Shown: positions 17,909-29,063, counted from the stretch's first letter. The stretch: DNA of 41,072 nt from Microbulbifer halophilus (GCF_026183675.1 NZ_JAPIVK010000019.1:53006-94077), one strand, 5' to 3'. The notes: generated by a model not told the origin, from the letters alone. Numbers and translations: made by a program.

Positions 17909-17944
17909 GCTAAGTATTTTAGGGAAAATTACTTAGCAAAGCAA
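17902..17944 (-). promoter_or_regulatory. marR operon promoter and overlapping MarR operator
   Basis: On the minus strand TTGCTT (17944-17939), a 17-bp spacer and TAAAAT (17921-17916) form a good sigma-70 promoter. TGCTAAGTA (17908-17916) and TACTTAGCA (17930-17938) are perfect 9-bp inverted arms, and TTAGCA-TGCTAA (17902-17913) is a second perfect palindrome over the start codon. Bound repressor would cover the -10 box, the transcription start and the ATG. Confidence 0.7.
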
Positions 17945-17980
17945 ATAGTATGGCTGTAGGGGACGGTGCTATCGGGAGCG

Positions 17981-18027
17981 GATGGAGAGGGGGATGGAGA
18001 GGGGGATGGAGAGGGGGATGGAGAGGA
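17981..18027. repeat. 12-bp tandem repeat, nearly four copies
   Basis: The unit GATGGAGAGGGG is repeated at 17981, 17993 and 18005 with a partial fourth copy from 18017. The region lies between marR and the convergently placed end of the 18049 gene and is strongly purine-biased on the plus strand. It is a candidate variable-number repeat. Confidence 0.85.
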
Positions 18028-18048
18028 AAGCGGGTGCAGGCGGGGTGA

Positions 18049-18540
18049 TCAGAGCTGCAGCCGCCGCAGGTTCGGGTCCGCTGTAGCCAGGGACCAGTCC
18101 TGCCGGAAGGTGTCCCCCAGTTTGGCGGCGCGGGCCGGATCGTCCGGGCGGTAGACGCCGCGCCACTGCTGCCGGTCGTCGCAGAAGAGGACGCGGCGGC
18201 CGTCGGCGATGGCGAACTCCCAGTCGGGCGTGTCGACCGTAGCCTGGATCCGGCGGAGTTCGATGCGGGAGCTGAGCCTCTGGGTCAGCTCGCGAAGCCG
18301 GTGAAAGCGGCGCAGCATTGGCTCGGTATCGCGCACCAGGATGCGCACGACGGCGAAGCGGCTGCTGCGCGCAAAGGCGGACAGGGCCTCGGCAACCGCC
18401 CGGTGGTGATAGAGTGGGTGTGCCAAGCTTTCGGAAAAAATGAACAATTCGCGCCGACTTTCCTCTGCGAGTTCGATAAAAGTGGATCGAAAGCCTTCCA
18501 GGTCGTTCAATGAACGCGAATCGGAGGAATGCTCAGCCAA
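18049..18540 (-). CDS. Conserved protein of unknown function translationally overlapping a GNAT gene
   Basis: About 163 residues if read from the TTG at 18540, which overlaps the last codons and stop of the GNAT gene; the frame has no ATG near this point. The clean reading begins LAEHSSDSRSLNDL and runs to LRRLQL. It contains patterned blocks (ELFIFSESLAHPLYHH, VRILVRDTEPMLRRFHRL, WEFAIADGRRVLFCDDRQQW) that resemble an uncharacterised family found after a GNAT gene in Pseudomonas (perhaps DUF7931; from memory). No signal peptide or membrane segment. The pattern of basic residues, HPLYHH and a phospholipase-D-like alternation is only suggestive. An alternative is that it is the C-terminal half of a fused GNAT protein separated by a +1 frameshift. 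Confidence 0.6.
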   Translation of the reverse strand: MAEHSSDSRSLNDLEGFRSTFIELAEESRRELFIFSESLAHPLYHHRAVAEALSAFARSSRFAVVRILVRDTEPMLRRFHRLRELTQRLSSRIELRRIQATVDTPDWEFAIADGRRVLFCDDRQQWRGVYRPDDPARAAKLGDTFRQDWSLATADPNLRRLQL

Positions 18541-18955
18541 AATCCTGCACCATCCGGATATGGTCGATATCGGCTTCCACAAACGGCTCGCCCTCGGCGG
18601 CAAAGCCGGCCCGGCGATAGAAGCCCTCGGCGTGCCGCTGGGCGTGCAGGGTGACGCGGTCGAAGCCCTGTTCGCGGGCATGGGAGCAGATGTGCGCCAG
18701 CAGGCGCTGCCCGAGACCGCTGTCGCGCTCGCTCTGCAACACTGCCATGCGGCCGATCTTGCCGCTTGTGGCCAGGCGGCCGGTGCCCACCGGCCGGCCG
18801 TCGCGCAGCACCAGGAAGTGCTGTGCGGTATCGTCGGACGCGTCCCACTCGATCGCGGGATCGACACCCTGTTCGCGGATAAAAACGGCATCGCGTACAC
18901 TGCGGATCGCATCCCGGTCGCGCTGCCAGTCGGCGGCCCGAATTTCCACTGTCAC
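18533..18955 (-). CDS. GNAT-family N-acetyltransferase
   Basis: The protein has 140 residues with the GNAT fold: IGRMAVLQSERDSGLGQRLL is the acetyl-CoA-binding motif A (Q/RxxGxG/A form), followed by QGFDRVTLHAQRHAEGFYRRAGF (motif B), similar to ElaA/YjgM-type small acetyltransferases. The start is GTG at 18955, two bases after the stop of roxA, so it is probably translated by coupling. The acceptor is unknown. The same roxA-GNAT-unknown gene order near purB occurs in Pseudomonas as I recall it. Confidence 0.88.
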   Translation of the reverse strand: MTVEIRAADWQRDRDAIRSVRDAVFIREQGVDPAIEWDASDDTAQHFLVLRDGRPVGTGRLATSGKIGRMAVLQSERDSGLGQRLLAHICSHAREQGFDRVTLHAQRHAEGFYRRAGFAAEGEPFVEADIDHIRMVQDFG

Positions 18956-18957
18956 GC

Positions 18958-20112
18958 TCAGAAGTCCTCCGGTGGATAGATCAGGGTCCCCTGGGCGACG
19001 AGCTGGTCGATCAATCCGTCCGTCGCCGCCGCCTCGGGGAAGTCTTCAACATCGCTCTGGATGATCGCATGAGTGTCGCAGAATTTTTCCGCCAGGGGCA
19101 GGGGGGCGGGAAAGGCTTCGCCGTCGGCAAACAGGGTTTCCGGTTGGCGACAAAAGGCGCAGCGAGAGGCGGGGTTGAGTAGCAGCCGCGCACCCTGCGG
19201 CAGTTGCTGCCGCCAGTCGCCGGCCGTGTCCGCATCCATGGCCACTGTGTCGGGATACTTGGTCTCGGTCATGACGGCACCGAACCAGCGGGCGATCCCC
19301 CGGGGCTGGTCGAGCCAGTGGCTCAGTTGTGTCCGCAGCCGCTCTACTGAGCCTGGGTCGATTTCCGCCGGCGAGGCGGCCGGTCGCAGGCCCGGGTCGG
19401 TGTAGCGGCTTTTTTCCGGCAGCCCCATGGCCAGCTCTGCGGCCAGGTCCTCGAGGACGGTGCGGGCGGAGGGCGCGCGGAAACCGATGGAAATAGTGGT
19501 GCAGGCGCCCTCGGCGATGCCCCAGTGGCTGTATTGCGGCGGCAGGTAGAGCATGTCGCCGGGCTCCAGCAGCCAGCGGTTTTCCTCTTCGAAGTCCTTC
19601 AGAATGCCGAGCGGGGTGCCCTCGACCCGCGGGGCGGTTTCGTCGACCCTGGGCCCCTGCAGCCAGCGGCGCTTGCCCTCGGCCTGCAGCAGGAACACAT
19701 CGTAGTGGTCGAAATGCGGGCCCACGCTGCCCTTGTCCGCGGCATAGCTGATCATCACGTCGTCCAGGCGCCAGTCGGGGATAAAGCGGAAATATCTTTT
19801 CAGGTCCGCCACTTCCGATAGCCACTGGTCCACGGCCTGTACCAGCAGTGTCCAGTGGCTGCGCGGCAGGGACAGGAAGTCCTCCTCGGTGAAGGGGCCG
19901 TTGCGCAACTGCCAGGGGCCCTCGTCGCCGTTTTCCAGTACCAGGCGCGATTCCACCGCCTCTTCCAGCGCCATGCCGGCGAGCTCCTCGCCAGAGATGG
20001 GGGATTCGAAATCCGGGAAGGCGTTGCGGATCAGCAGCGGTTTCTGTTGCCAGTAGTCGCGGAGGAATTCGGTTACCGGCATGGTGCCGAGGTGGGTGAG
20101 CGGTGCGGTCAT
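18958..20112 (-). CDS. roxA: Ribosomal protein uL16 3-hydroxylase (cupin, 2-oxoglutarate oxygenase)
   Basis: Also called YcfD. It hydroxylates a conserved arginine of ribosomal protein L16 using Fe(II), O2 and 2-oxoglutarate. The 384 residues match the family length. The JmjC/cupin core carries the iron triad H133-x-D135 (VGPHFDHYDVFLLQ) and H196 (PPQYSHWGIAEG), followed by the dimerisation region and a C-terminal winged-helix domain. It heads a small cluster with the GNAT gene 2 nt downstream. Ends TLIYPPEDF. The assignment is firm for the family and probable for the substrate. Confidence 0.9.
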   Translation of the reverse strand: MTAPLTHLGTMPVTEFLRDYWQQKPLLIRNAFPDFESPISGEELAGMALEEAVESRLVLENGDEGPWQLRNGPFTEEDFLSLPRSHWTLLVQAVDQWLSEVADLKRYFRFIPDWRLDDVMISYAADKGSVGPHFDHYDVFLLQAEGKRRWLQGPRVDETAPRVEGTPLGILKDFEEENRWLLEPGDMLYLPPQYSHWGIAEGACTTISIGFRAPSARTVLEDLAAELAMGLPEKSRYTDPGLRPAASPAEIDPGSVERLRTQLSHWLDQPRGIARWFGAVMTETKYPDTVAMDADTAGDWRQQLPQGARLLLNPASRCAFCRQPETLFADGEAFPAPLPLAEKFCDTHAIIQSDVEDFPEAAATDGLIDQLVAQGTLIYPPEDF

Positions 20113-20154
20113 ATTATTTCTTGCTTCTCTGAAACCCGCCGGGGGCGGGGTAGC

Positions 20155-20184
20155 CTGTGGGAGCCGGTTTGCAGGCTCCTACAG
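20155..20184. repeat. Short GTAGGAGCC-family hairpin
   Basis: CTGTGGGAGCC and GGCTCCTACAG (arms 20155-20165 and 20174-20184, 10 of 11 paired) surround an 8-nt loop in the purB-roxA gap. It shares its arm sequence with the hairpin at 31138-31207. Confidence 0.65.
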
Positions 20185-20207
20185 CAAGCTCGGAGATAGA
20201 TCCGCGT

Positions 20208-20282
20208 GCGTAGGATGGGCAAAGCGCAGCGTGCCCATCAGGGTGATGGGCACGTCGCTGCACTCCTTTGCCCATCCTACGC
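20208..20282. repeat. Long inverted repeat between purB and roxA
   Basis: GCGTAGGATGGGCAAAG at the left end is mirrored by CTTTGCCCATCCTACGC at the right end, and the inner GTGCCCATCA pairs with TGATGGGCAC around GGG. The whole 75 nt folds back on itself. There is no T-tract towards either gene. The TAGGATGGGCAAAGCGCAGC motif is one I recall as common in intergenic DNA of proteobacteria. Confidence 0.75.
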
Positions 20283-20294
20283 AAAAGGATCGAG

Positions 20295-22320
<2,026 letters not shown>

Positions 22321-22340
22321 AGTCGCTCCCTAGATTGGTA

Positions 22341-23483
22341 TCAGTTTTTCCGATGTTTTTCCGGCAGTGCGGTGCCCACGCCCGTGGCGCGCTCGATTAC
22401 CGCGCCGCCGAGACAGATGTCGCCATCGTACAGCACCAGGGACTGCCCGGGCGTGATGGCGCGCTGCGGCCGATCGAATTCCACCGCCAGATCGCCGTTT
22501 TCGGTCACCCGCACGGTGCAGTCCTGGTCCGGCTGGCGATAGCGGGTCTTGGCCCGGCAGCGGAACTCACTAGCGGGCGCGGCGCCGTTGATCCAGTGGG
22601 TCTGGGAGGCCTCGAGACCGGTGGCGTACAGCAGCGGATGGTGCTTGCCCTGGGCGACCGTCAGCAGGTTCCGCTGCAGGTCCTTGCCCACCACATACCA
22701 GGGATCGTCGCCGGCGCCCTTGACGCCGCCAATACCCAGCCCCTGGCGCTGGCCGATGGTGTGGTACATGAGGCCCATATGGCGGCCCATGACCTCGCCG
22801 TCGGGTGTCTCCATGTCGCCCGGCTGCGCCGGCAGATACTGCTCGAGGAAATCCTTGAAGCGGCGCTCGCCGATAAAACAGATACCGGTGCTGTCTTTCT
22901 TGTCGTGGGTGATGAAACCGTTTTCCCCGGCGATGCGCCGTACCTCCGGCTTTTCCAGTTCGCCCAGCGGGAACAGCGATTTGGCGAATTCCGCCTCGCC
23001 CACCGCGTGCAGGAAATAGCTCTGGTCCTTGTTTTCGTCCAGGCCCTTCAGCAGGTAGGTGCGGCCGTCAATCTCCTTGCGGCGTGCGTAGTGACCGGTG
23101 GCGATGGCGTCGGCGCCCAGGATCTCCGCGTATTCGAGGAAGACCTTGAACTTGATCTCGCGGTTGCAGAGGATGTCCGGGTTGGGTGTGCGGCCGGCCT
23201 TGTACTCGGCCAGGAAGTACTCGAATACATGGTCCCAGTATTCGGCGGCGAAGTTGGCCGTGTGCAGCTTGATGCCCAGTTTCTCGCAGACCGCCTCGGC
23301 GTCCGCCAGGTCGGCCTTGGCCGTGCAGTACTCGGTGCCGTCGTCTTCGTCCCAGTTCTTCATGAACAGGCCCTCCACACGGTATCCCTGCTGCATCAGC
23401 AGCAGGGCGGCCACGGAGGAATCGACGCCGCCGGACATGCCGACGATGACGCGCTGGGACTGTTTGCTGGTGGTTTCAGGCAT
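22341..23483 (-). CDS. mnmA: tRNA-specific 2-thiouridylase
   Basis: Inserts sulfur at C2 of the wobble uridine in tRNA-Lys, -Glu and -Gln, taking sulfur relayed from IscS/TusE. The protein has 380 residues. The PP-loop SGGVDSS is at about 17-23, one catalytic cysteine is in [12 protein letters not shown] and the second in [11 protein letters not shown]. The ATG at 23483 is preferred; a TTG four codons upstream is possible and neither has a clear ribosome site. It is first gene of mnmA-hflD-purB. Confidence 0.95.
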   Translation of the reverse strand: MPETTSKQSQRVIVGMSGGVDSSVAALLLMQQGYRVEGLFMKNWDEDDGTEYCTAKADLADAEAVCEKLGIKLHTANFAAEYWDHVFEYFLAEYKAGRTPNPDILCNREIKFKVFLEYAEILGADAIATGHYARRKEIDGRTYLLKGLDENKDQSYFLHAVGEAEFAKSLFPLGELEKPEVRRIAGENGFITHDKKDSTGICFIGERRFKDFLEQYLPAQPGDMETPDGEVMGRHMGLMYHTIGQRQGLGIGGVKGAGDDPWYVVGKDLQRNLLTVAQGKHHPLLYATGLEASQTHWINGAAPASEFRCRAKTRYRQPDQDCTVRVTENGDLAVEFDRPQRAITPGQSLVLYDGDICLGGAVIERATGVGTALPEKHRKN

Positions 23484-23618
23484 AGATGAAGGCAATCGGA
23501 TACTGCGAGGTTATAAAATGGGGGCGAATTTTACCCGCGAATGGTCCCCGGGACCAAGACCGGTTCGGACTTTCGTTATAGCTTATGCGGGTTTCGGGGT
23601 CCGGGGTGGGTAGCCGCC

Positions 23619-24206
23619 CTACGATTTCCGCCGGCGGGGGCGGCGCTTGCGCTTCGCCGGGGCCGCAAATACCTCCTCGATCCTCTGCTCGCCGGGTGCC
23701 AGGTCGCCCAGTTTCCAGTTGCCGATCGCCGTGCGGATCAGCCGTAGTGTGGGAAAGCCCACCGCGGCAGTCATGCGCCGCACCTGCCGGTTGCGGCCCT
23801 CGCGGATGGTCAGTTCCAGCCAGGAGGTGGGAATGGACTTGCGCTCGCGCACCGGCGGCACCCGCGGCCAGATATCCGGGGCGGGCAGGGCGCGGGCCCG
23901 GGCCGGCTCTGTCACCACCTCCTTCAGTTGCACGCCGCGACGGAGCCTGGCCAGTGCCGACGGGTCTATCTCGCCCTCCACCTGTACCCGATAGGTTTTC
24001 GGCAGTTTCTGGCGCGGGTGGCTGATCTGGTGTTGCAGGGCGCCGTCGTCCGTCAGTAGCAACAGGCCCTCGGTGTCGAAATCCAGCCGGCCGGCGGCAT
24101 AGCAACCTTTCTGGTGTATGTAGTCGGCCAGGGTGGGGCGCCCGCGGTCATCGGTGAACTGGCTCAGGACGCCGTAGGGTTTATTGAATAAAATGATGCT
24201 GGACAT
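23619..24206 (-). CDS. rluE: 23S rRNA pseudouridine synthase, RluE type
   Basis: RsuA/RluB/E/F-family enzyme, expected to modify U2457 of 23S rRNA (E. coli numbering). The 195 residues lack an S4 domain, as in RluE. The catalytic aspartate is D42 in [26 protein letters not shown] and [11 protein letters not shown] are further family motifs. The C-terminus is a basic tail rich in Arg and Lys ([14 protein letters not shown]), probably for RNA binding. It is divergent from icd (114-bp gap). No ribosome site is evident before the ATG. Confidence 0.9.
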   Translation of the reverse strand: MSSIILFNKPYGVLSQFTDDRGRPTLADYIHQKGCYAAGRLDFDTEGLLLLTDDGALQHQISHPRQKLPKTYRVQVEGEIDPSALARLRRGVQLKEVVTEPARARALPAPDIWPRVPPVRERKSIPTSWLELTIREGRNRQVRRMTAAVGFPTLRLIRTAIGNWKLGDLAPGEQRIEEVFAAPAKRKRRPRRRKS

Positions 24207-24252
24207 AAATAAAATGGATACGTGTAATCCAACTACAAAAGTCGATCGATAC

Positions 24253-24261
24253 TGATATAAT
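24253..24261 (+). promoter_or_regulatory. icd promoter, extended -10
   Basis: TGATATAAT is a perfect -10 (TATAAT, 24256-24261) with the TG extension. The -35 region is poor, as is common for extended -10 promoters. The predicted transcription start is near 24268, about 50 nt before the icd ATG. Confidence 0.6.
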
Positions 24262-24320
24262 CCCGCCGATTTTTCACCACCCGACCGAAATAGTCACAGA
24301 GTTTTGGGAGTTAAAGCAAT

Positions 24321-25571
24321 ATGGGTCATATCCAAGTGCCGGCAGACGGCGACAAGATTACAGTCAATTCCGACGGTTCGCTGAATGTGCCGAATCGCCC
24401 CATCGTGCCCTACATTGAGGGTGACGGTATCGGCGCGGATATCACCCCGGCAATGCGCAAGGTTATCGACGCGGCGGTAGAAAAGGCCTCCGGCGGCGAG
24501 AAATCTATTGCCTGGATGGAAATCTACTGCGGCGAGAAGGCGGCCGAAGTCTATGCCGGCGACTGGTTCCCGGCCGAGACCCTGGAAATGCTGAAAGAAT
24601 ACGCCGTGGGCATCAAGGGCCCGCTGACCACGCCGGTAGGCGGCGGCTTCCGCTCCCTGAACGTGGCCCTGCGCCAGCAGCTCGACCTGTACGTCTGCCA
24701 GCGCCCGGTACGCTGGTTCACCGGCGTCCCCACCCCGGTGAAGAAGCCCGACGAAGTGGATATGGTGATCTTCCGCGAGAATTCCGAGGACATCTACGCG
24801 GGCATCGAGTGGAAGGCTGACACCGATGAAGCGAAGAAGGTCATCAAGTTCCTGCGCGAAGAGATGGATGTGAAGAACATCCGCTTCCCGGAGCACTGCG
24901 GCATCGGCGTCAAGCCGGTTTCCGCCGAGGGCACCAAGCGCCTGGTACGCAAGGCGATCCAGTACGCCGTGGACCAGGATCGCGACTCCGTGACCCTGGT
25001 GCACAAGGGTAACATCATGAAGTTCACCGAAGGTGCCTTCGCCGACTGGGGCTACGAGCTGGCCCGCGACGAGTTCGGTGCCGAACCGCTGGACGGCGGT
25101 CCCTGGCACAAGTTCAAGAACCCGAAGACCGGCAAGGAAATCGTCATCAAGGACGTGATCGCCGACGCCATGCTGCAACAGGTGCTGCTGCGCCCGGCCG
25201 AGTACGACGTGATCGCCACCCTGAACCTGAACGGCGACTACCTGTCCGACGCGCTGGCGGCCCAGGTGGGCGGTATCGGCATCGCCCCGGGCGCCAACAT
25301 TTCCGACGAAGTGGCCCTGTTCGAGGCGACTCACGGCACCGCGCCCAAGTACGCCGGCCAGGACAAGGTAAACCCGGGCTCCCTGATCCTGTCGGCGGAG
25401 ATGATGCTGCGTCACCTGGGCTGGAACGACGCCGCGGACCTCGTCATCAAGGGCATGGAAGGTGCGATTGCGGCCAAGACCGTGACCTACGATTTCGAGC
25501 GCCTGATGGACAGTGCGGAACTGAAGTCCTGCTCCGAGTTCGGCGACGAAGTCGTCAAGCATATGGCCTGA
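24321..25571 (+). CDS. icd: Isocitrate dehydrogenase (NADP+)
   Basis: Oxidatively decarboxylates isocitrate to 2-oxoglutarate in the TCA cycle. The 416 residues have the same length as E. coli Icd and close similarity throughout. [13 protein letters not shown] contains S112, equivalent to the serine phosphorylated by AceK in E. coli (S113); [28 protein letters not shown] and [19 protein letters not shown] are substrate and metal sites. GGGAG before the ATG is a good ribosome site. Icd and AceA compete for isocitrate; the regulatory serine suggests phosphorylation control if aceK is present elsewhere. Confidence 0.97.
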   Translation: MGHIQVPADGDKITVNSDGSLNVPNRPIVPYIEGDGIGADITPAMRKVIDAAVEKASGGEKSIAWMEIYCGEKAAEVYAGDWFPAETLEMLKEYAVGIKGPLTTPVGGGFRSLNVALRQQLDLYVCQRPVRWFTGVPTPVKKPDEVDMVIFRENSEDIYAGIEWKADTDEAKKVIKFLREEMDVKNIRFPEHCGIGVKPVSAEGTKRLVRKAIQYAVDQDRDSVTLVHKGNIMKFTEGAFADWGYELARDEFGAEPLDGGPWHKFKNPKTGKEIVIKDVIADAMLQQVLLRPAEYDVIATLNLNGDYLSDALAAQVGGIGIAPGANISDEVALFEATHGTAPKYAGQDKVNPGSLILSAEMMLRHLGWNDAADLVIKGMEGAIAAKTVTYDFERLMDSAELKSCSEFGDEVVKHMA

Positions 25572-25590
25572 TAGCACCCCGGGTCACAAC

Positions 25591-25628
25591 AAAAAAAGCC
25601 CCGTATCTCGAAGATGCGGGGCTTTTTT
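25591..25628. terminator. Bidirectional terminator between icd and cspD
   Basis: A-run, then GCCCCGTATCT-CGA-AGATGCGGGGC (one G-T pair), then T-run. It works on both strands for the convergent icd and cspD genes. Confidence 0.88.
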
Positions 25629-25684
25629 GTGGAACCCGGTTTTGTGGGAACCCGGGCACTTGCGGCGGGATTTGGCGGTCCCGA

Positions 25685-25969
25685 TCAGTCCAGCGCTTCG
25701 GCCTCTTTTTCGCGCCGGGACTGGCTCTTGTCGGGTTCGGAGGACGGCCTGGAAGGGCCGCTGGTGCTGCCGGCGATGATATTGGCCGCGTGATAGCCTT
25801 TCTCGCCCTTGATGATTTCGAAGGAGACCTGCTGGCCAGCCTTCAGTGTTCGGTAACCTTCCATCTGAATCGCGGAATAGTGCGCGAACAGGTCTTCTCC
25901 CCCTTCATCCGCAAGGATAAATCCATATCCCTTGGCGTTATTGAACCATTTCACGGTACCGTTAGGCAT
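25685..25969 (-). CDS. cspD: Cold-shock-domain protein, CspD type
   Basis: Small single-stranded nucleic-acid-binding protein; E. coli CspD inhibits replication in stationary phase. The 94 residues have one cold-shock domain (1-68) with RNP1-like KGYGFI and RNP2-like DLFAHYS, then a hydrophilic Ser/Glu/Lys tail. AGAGGGAG precedes the ATG. It is divergent from clpS-clpA, the conserved cspD/clpS/clpA arrangement; in E. coli CspD is a Lon substrate, so proximity to Clp genes does not prove a link. Confidence 0.92.
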   Translation of the reverse strand: MPNGTVKWFNNAKGYGFILADEGGEDLFAHYSAIQMEGYRTLKAGQQVSFEIIKGEKGYHAANIIAGSTSGPSRPSSEPDKSQSRREKEAEALD

Positions 25970-26101
25970 GGCGAACTCCCTCTAATTGCCGGGGCGACTG
26001 CTGGCCGCCTTGATAGAGTCTTTATTGTTATCTGTGCCTTATGCACATTAATCGACTGCGTTCCTGCTTGCGATTTGGCCTTTACTGGACAGGCAAGCCC
26101 T

Positions 26102-26130
26102 CTTTTAGCTAACTGATCTGCGGATGTCAA
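26102..26130 (-). promoter_or_regulatory. Candidate cspD promoter
   Basis: On the minus strand TTGACA (26130-26125, perfect -35), a 17-bp spacer and TAAAAG (26107-26102). It implies a 5' leader of about 125 nt, in keeping with long leaders of cold-shock mRNAs. Confidence 0.45.
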
Positions 26131-26253
26131 GGGGGCTGGGCGCCCGCTGTGCCGCTGGGCAAATAAGGTTACAATGTGCCGCTTCTGGGCGCGCACACCC
26201 ACGGGGACCGGGGTCGTGTCGCCTGACCATTCACAGGCTCATTGATAGACGCT

Positions 26254-26634
26254 ATGGGTATTTCACCGGCCATTACACTACACTCCAACGACACTGACGA
26301 CGACCACCGCCACCCGGACGAACTGGACGGGGACCTGGCGCTGGAGGAGGCGCGTCCGAAGCTGAAGCGCCCGCCCATGTACAAGGTGGTGATGCTCAAT
26401 GACGACTACACCCCGATGGACTTTGTCGTCGAGACACTCGAGCTGTTTTTCGGAGTCAATCGGGAGCGCGCCACTCAACTGATGTTGCAGGTACACACAC
26501 AGGGAAAAGCGATCTGCGGTGTCTATACTCGGGATATAGCGGAGACAAAGGCCGCTCAGGTCAATCAATTCGCCAGGGACCACCAGCACCCCTTGCTGTG
26601 TGAAATTGAAGCGGATGAAAGCGAAGACGATTGA
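26254..26634 (+). CDS. clpS: ATP-dependent Clp protease adaptor ClpS
   Basis: N-recognin that binds proteins with N-terminal Leu, Phe, Trp or Tyr and hands them to ClpA. The 126 residues have a flexible acidic N-terminus (about 1-40) followed by the core from [19 protein letters not shown], which holds the N-degron pocket, and [19 protein letters not shown]. The ATG at 26254 is preferred to an upstream TTG at 26242; neither has a strong ribosome site. clpA follows 121 bp downstream. Confidence 0.95.
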   Translation: MGISPAITLHSNDTDDDHRHPDELDGDLALEEARPKLKRPPMYKVVMLNDDYTPMDFVVETLELFFGVNRERATQLMLQVHTQGKAICGVYTRDIAETKAAQVNQFARDHQHPLLCEIEADESEDD

Positions 26635-26755
26635 CGCTGCACTTACGAGGGTCCCGTCGCCTGAAAGGATTCAGGCACCCAGGACGCCGGCTTCCGGCGC
26701 GCACTGGCCAGCGGCATTGGCGGGTGAAATTAGCGATTTAGGCTTTGAGGTTTAG

Positions 26756-29032
26756 ATGCTCAGCAAGGATTTAGAGGTAACGCTCAATCTGGCGTTCAAG
26801 GGTGCCCGCGCGAAACGTCACGAATTCATGACTGTGGAGCACCTGTTGCTGGCGCTTCTGGACAATGAGTCGGCCGCGGATGTCCTGCACGCCTGCGGTG
26901 CCGATCTCAGCGCGCTGCGCCGCGAACTGCTGGAGTTTGTCGACTCCACCACTCCCCTGATTCCCGAGGCGGATACCGACCGGGAAACCCAGCCGACGCT
27001 GGGGTTCCAACGGGTCCTGCAGCGCGCGGTCTTCCACGTGCAGTCCTCCGGCAAGAAAGAGGTGACCGGCGCCAATGTGCTGGTAGCCATCTTCTGTGAG
27101 CAGGAGAGCCAGGCGGTCTACTACCTGAAACAGCAGAGTGTGGCCCGCATCGACGTGGTCAACTACATCACTCACGGCATTTCCCGCGTGGGCTCCAGCG
27201 GCCACAACCACCACAACCCGGAACCGGCACCGGAGCAGACGGACGAGGATCTCGGCGCGGGCGGCGAACCGGGCGGTTCGGATCCACTGGAGAGCTACGC
27301 CACCAACCTGAACCAGGAGGCCATTCTCGGCCGTATCGACCCGCTGGTGGGGCGTGCCCCGGAAGTCGAGCGGGTTACCCAGGTGCTGGCGCGCAGGCGC
27401 AAGAACAACCCCCTGCTGGTGGGGGAGTCCGGCGTGGGCAAGACCGCCATCGCCGAGGGCCTGGCCCGGCGCATCGTCGACGAGGATGTACCCGAACCCC
27501 TGCGGGAGAGCACCATCTACTCCCTGGACCTGGGTTCACTGCTGGCGGGCACCAAGTATCGAGGCGATTTCGAGAAGCGCTTCAAGGCACTCCTGGCGGA
27601 GCTCCGCAAGCGCGAAGGGGCAGTGCTGTTTATCGACGAGATCCACACCATCATCGGCGCCGGCGCGGCCTCCGGCGGTGTCATGGATGCCTCCAACCTG
27701 CTCAAGCCGCTGCTCTCCAGCGGCCAGCTGCGCTGTATCGGCTCCACCACCTTTACCGAATATCGCGGCATCTTCGAGAAAGATCGCGCCCTGTCGCGCC
27801 GCTTCCAGAAGATCGACGTCAACGAGCCGTCGGTGGAGGAAACGGTGCAGATACTGCAGGGACTGAAGAGCTGCTTCGAGGACCACCACAAGGTCCGCTA
27901 TACCGAGCCCGCGCTGGAAGCCGCGGCACAACTCGCCAGCCGCCATATCACCGAACGTTTCCTGCCGGACAAGGCCATCGACGTGATCGATGAGGCCGGC
28001 GCCTTCCAGGCACTGCTGCCGGAAGAGGAGCGCAAGGAGACCATCGGCGTTACCGAAATAGAGATGGTCATCGCCAAGATGGCCCGCATCCCGACGAAGA
28101 GCGTCTCCGCCTCCGACAAACAGCAACTGGCCAAGCTCGACGACAACCTGAGAATGGTGGTCTTCGGCCAGGATCAGGCCATCGGCGCGCTGAGCACGGC
28201 GATCAAGCTGAGCCGCGCCGGGCTGGGTGCCGAGGAGAAGCCCATCGGCTCCTTCCTGTTCGCTGGCCCCACCGGTGTCGGCAAGACCGAACTCTGCCGC
28301 CAGCTGGCGAAAGTGATGGGGATCGAGCTGATCCGCTTCGATATGTCCGAATATATGGAGCGGCACACGGTATCGCGCCTGATCGGCGCACCGCCGGGCT
28401 ACGTCGGCTTCGACCAGGGCGGCCTGCTGACCGACTCGGTGACCAAACACCCCCACAGCGTGGTGCTGCTGGACGAGATCGAAAAGGCGCACCCGGAAGT
28501 CTTCAACCTGCTGCTGCAGGTAATGGACCACGGCACCCTGACCGACAACAACGGCCGCAAGGCGGATTTCCGCAACGTGATCATGATCATGACCACCAAC
28601 GCCGGGGCCGAGCTGATGAGCCGCCGTTCCATCGGCTTTACCACCCAGGATCACTCCAGCGACGGCATGGAGGAGATCAAGAAGATGTTTACCCCGGAAT
28701 TCCGAAACCGCCTGGACAGTGTCATCCAGTTCGGCTCGCTGGACCTGGAAGTGGTCAAGACGGTGGTGGACAAGTTCGTGGTCGAGCTGCAGGCGCAGCT
28801 GGACGAATCCCACGTGACCCTGGAAGTGGACGACGAGGCCCGCGAGTGGCTGGCCGTGCACGGTTACGACGAGAAGATGGGTGCCCGCCCCATGGCGCGC
28901 CTGATCCGCGACAAGCTGCGCAAGCCACTGGCAGAGGCCGTATTGTTCGGCGACCTGTCGGAAGAGGGCGGCCGCGTGGCGGTAACCATCGAGAACGACG
29001 AGCTGTCGATCAAGACCGCGGTTCCCGCTTGA
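26756..29032 (+). CDS. clpA: ATP-dependent Clp protease ATP-binding subunit ClpA
   Basis: Hexameric AAA+ unfoldase that feeds substrates into ClpP. The 758 residues match E. coli ClpA (758). It has an N-terminal double Clp repeat (about 1-145, the ClpS-binding domain), D1 with Walker A GESGVGKT (223-230) and Walker B VLFIDEIHT, and D2 with Walker A GPTGVGKT (504-511) and Walker B VVLLDEIEK. The IGF tripeptide in RRSIGFTTQD is the ClpP-docking loop. clpP itself is not in the window. With aat and bpt nearby it completes the delivery arm of the N-degron pathway. Confidence 0.97.
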   Translation: MLSKDLEVTLNLAFKGARAKRHEFMTVEHLLLALLDNESAADVLHACGADLSALRRELLEFVDSTTPLIPEADTDRETQPTLGFQRVLQRAVFHVQSSGKKEVTGANVLVAIFCEQESQAVYYLKQQSVARIDVVNYITHGISRVGSSGHNHHNPEPAPEQTDEDLGAGGEPGGSDPLESYATNLNQEAILGRIDPLVGRAPEVERVTQVLARRRKNNPLLVGESGVGKTAIAEGLARRIVDEDVPEPLRESTIYSLDLGSLLAGTKYRGDFEKRFKALLAELRKREGAVLFIDEIHTIIGAGAASGGVMDASNLLKPLLSSGQLRCIGSTTFTEYRGIFEKDRALSRRFQKIDVNEPSVEETVQILQGLKSCFEDHHKVRYTEPALEAAAQLASRHITERFLPDKAIDVIDEAGAFQALLPEEERKETIGVTEIEMVIAKMARIPTKSVSASDKQQLAKLDDNLRMVVFGQDQAIGALSTAIKLSRAGLGAEEKPIGSFLFAGPTGVGKTELCRQLAKVMGIELIRFDMSEYMERHTVSRLIGAPPGYVGFDQGGLLTDSVTKHPHSVVLLDEIEKAHPEVFNLLLQVMDHGTLTDNNGRKADFRNVIMIMTTNAGAELMSRRSIGFTTQDHSSDGMEEIKKMFTPEFRNRLDSVIQFGSLDLEVVKTVVDKFVVELQAQLDESHVTLEVDDEAREWLAVHGYDEKMGARPMARLIRDKLRKPLAEAVLFGDLSEEGGRVAVTIENDELSIKTAVPA

Positions 29033-29063
29033 TGGCGACCGTCGGTTAGCGGCGAGCCTGTCG

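Noticed and set aside
18049..18912. 287-residue frame as one long gene
   Set aside because: The first ~120 residues are an out-of-frame shadow of the GNAT gene; only the part after the GNAT stop looks like real protein.
23542..23556. TGGTCCC-C-GGGACCA palindrome between rluE and mnmA as terminator
   Set aside because: The loop is too short and there is no T-run on the relevant strand; not enough to call.
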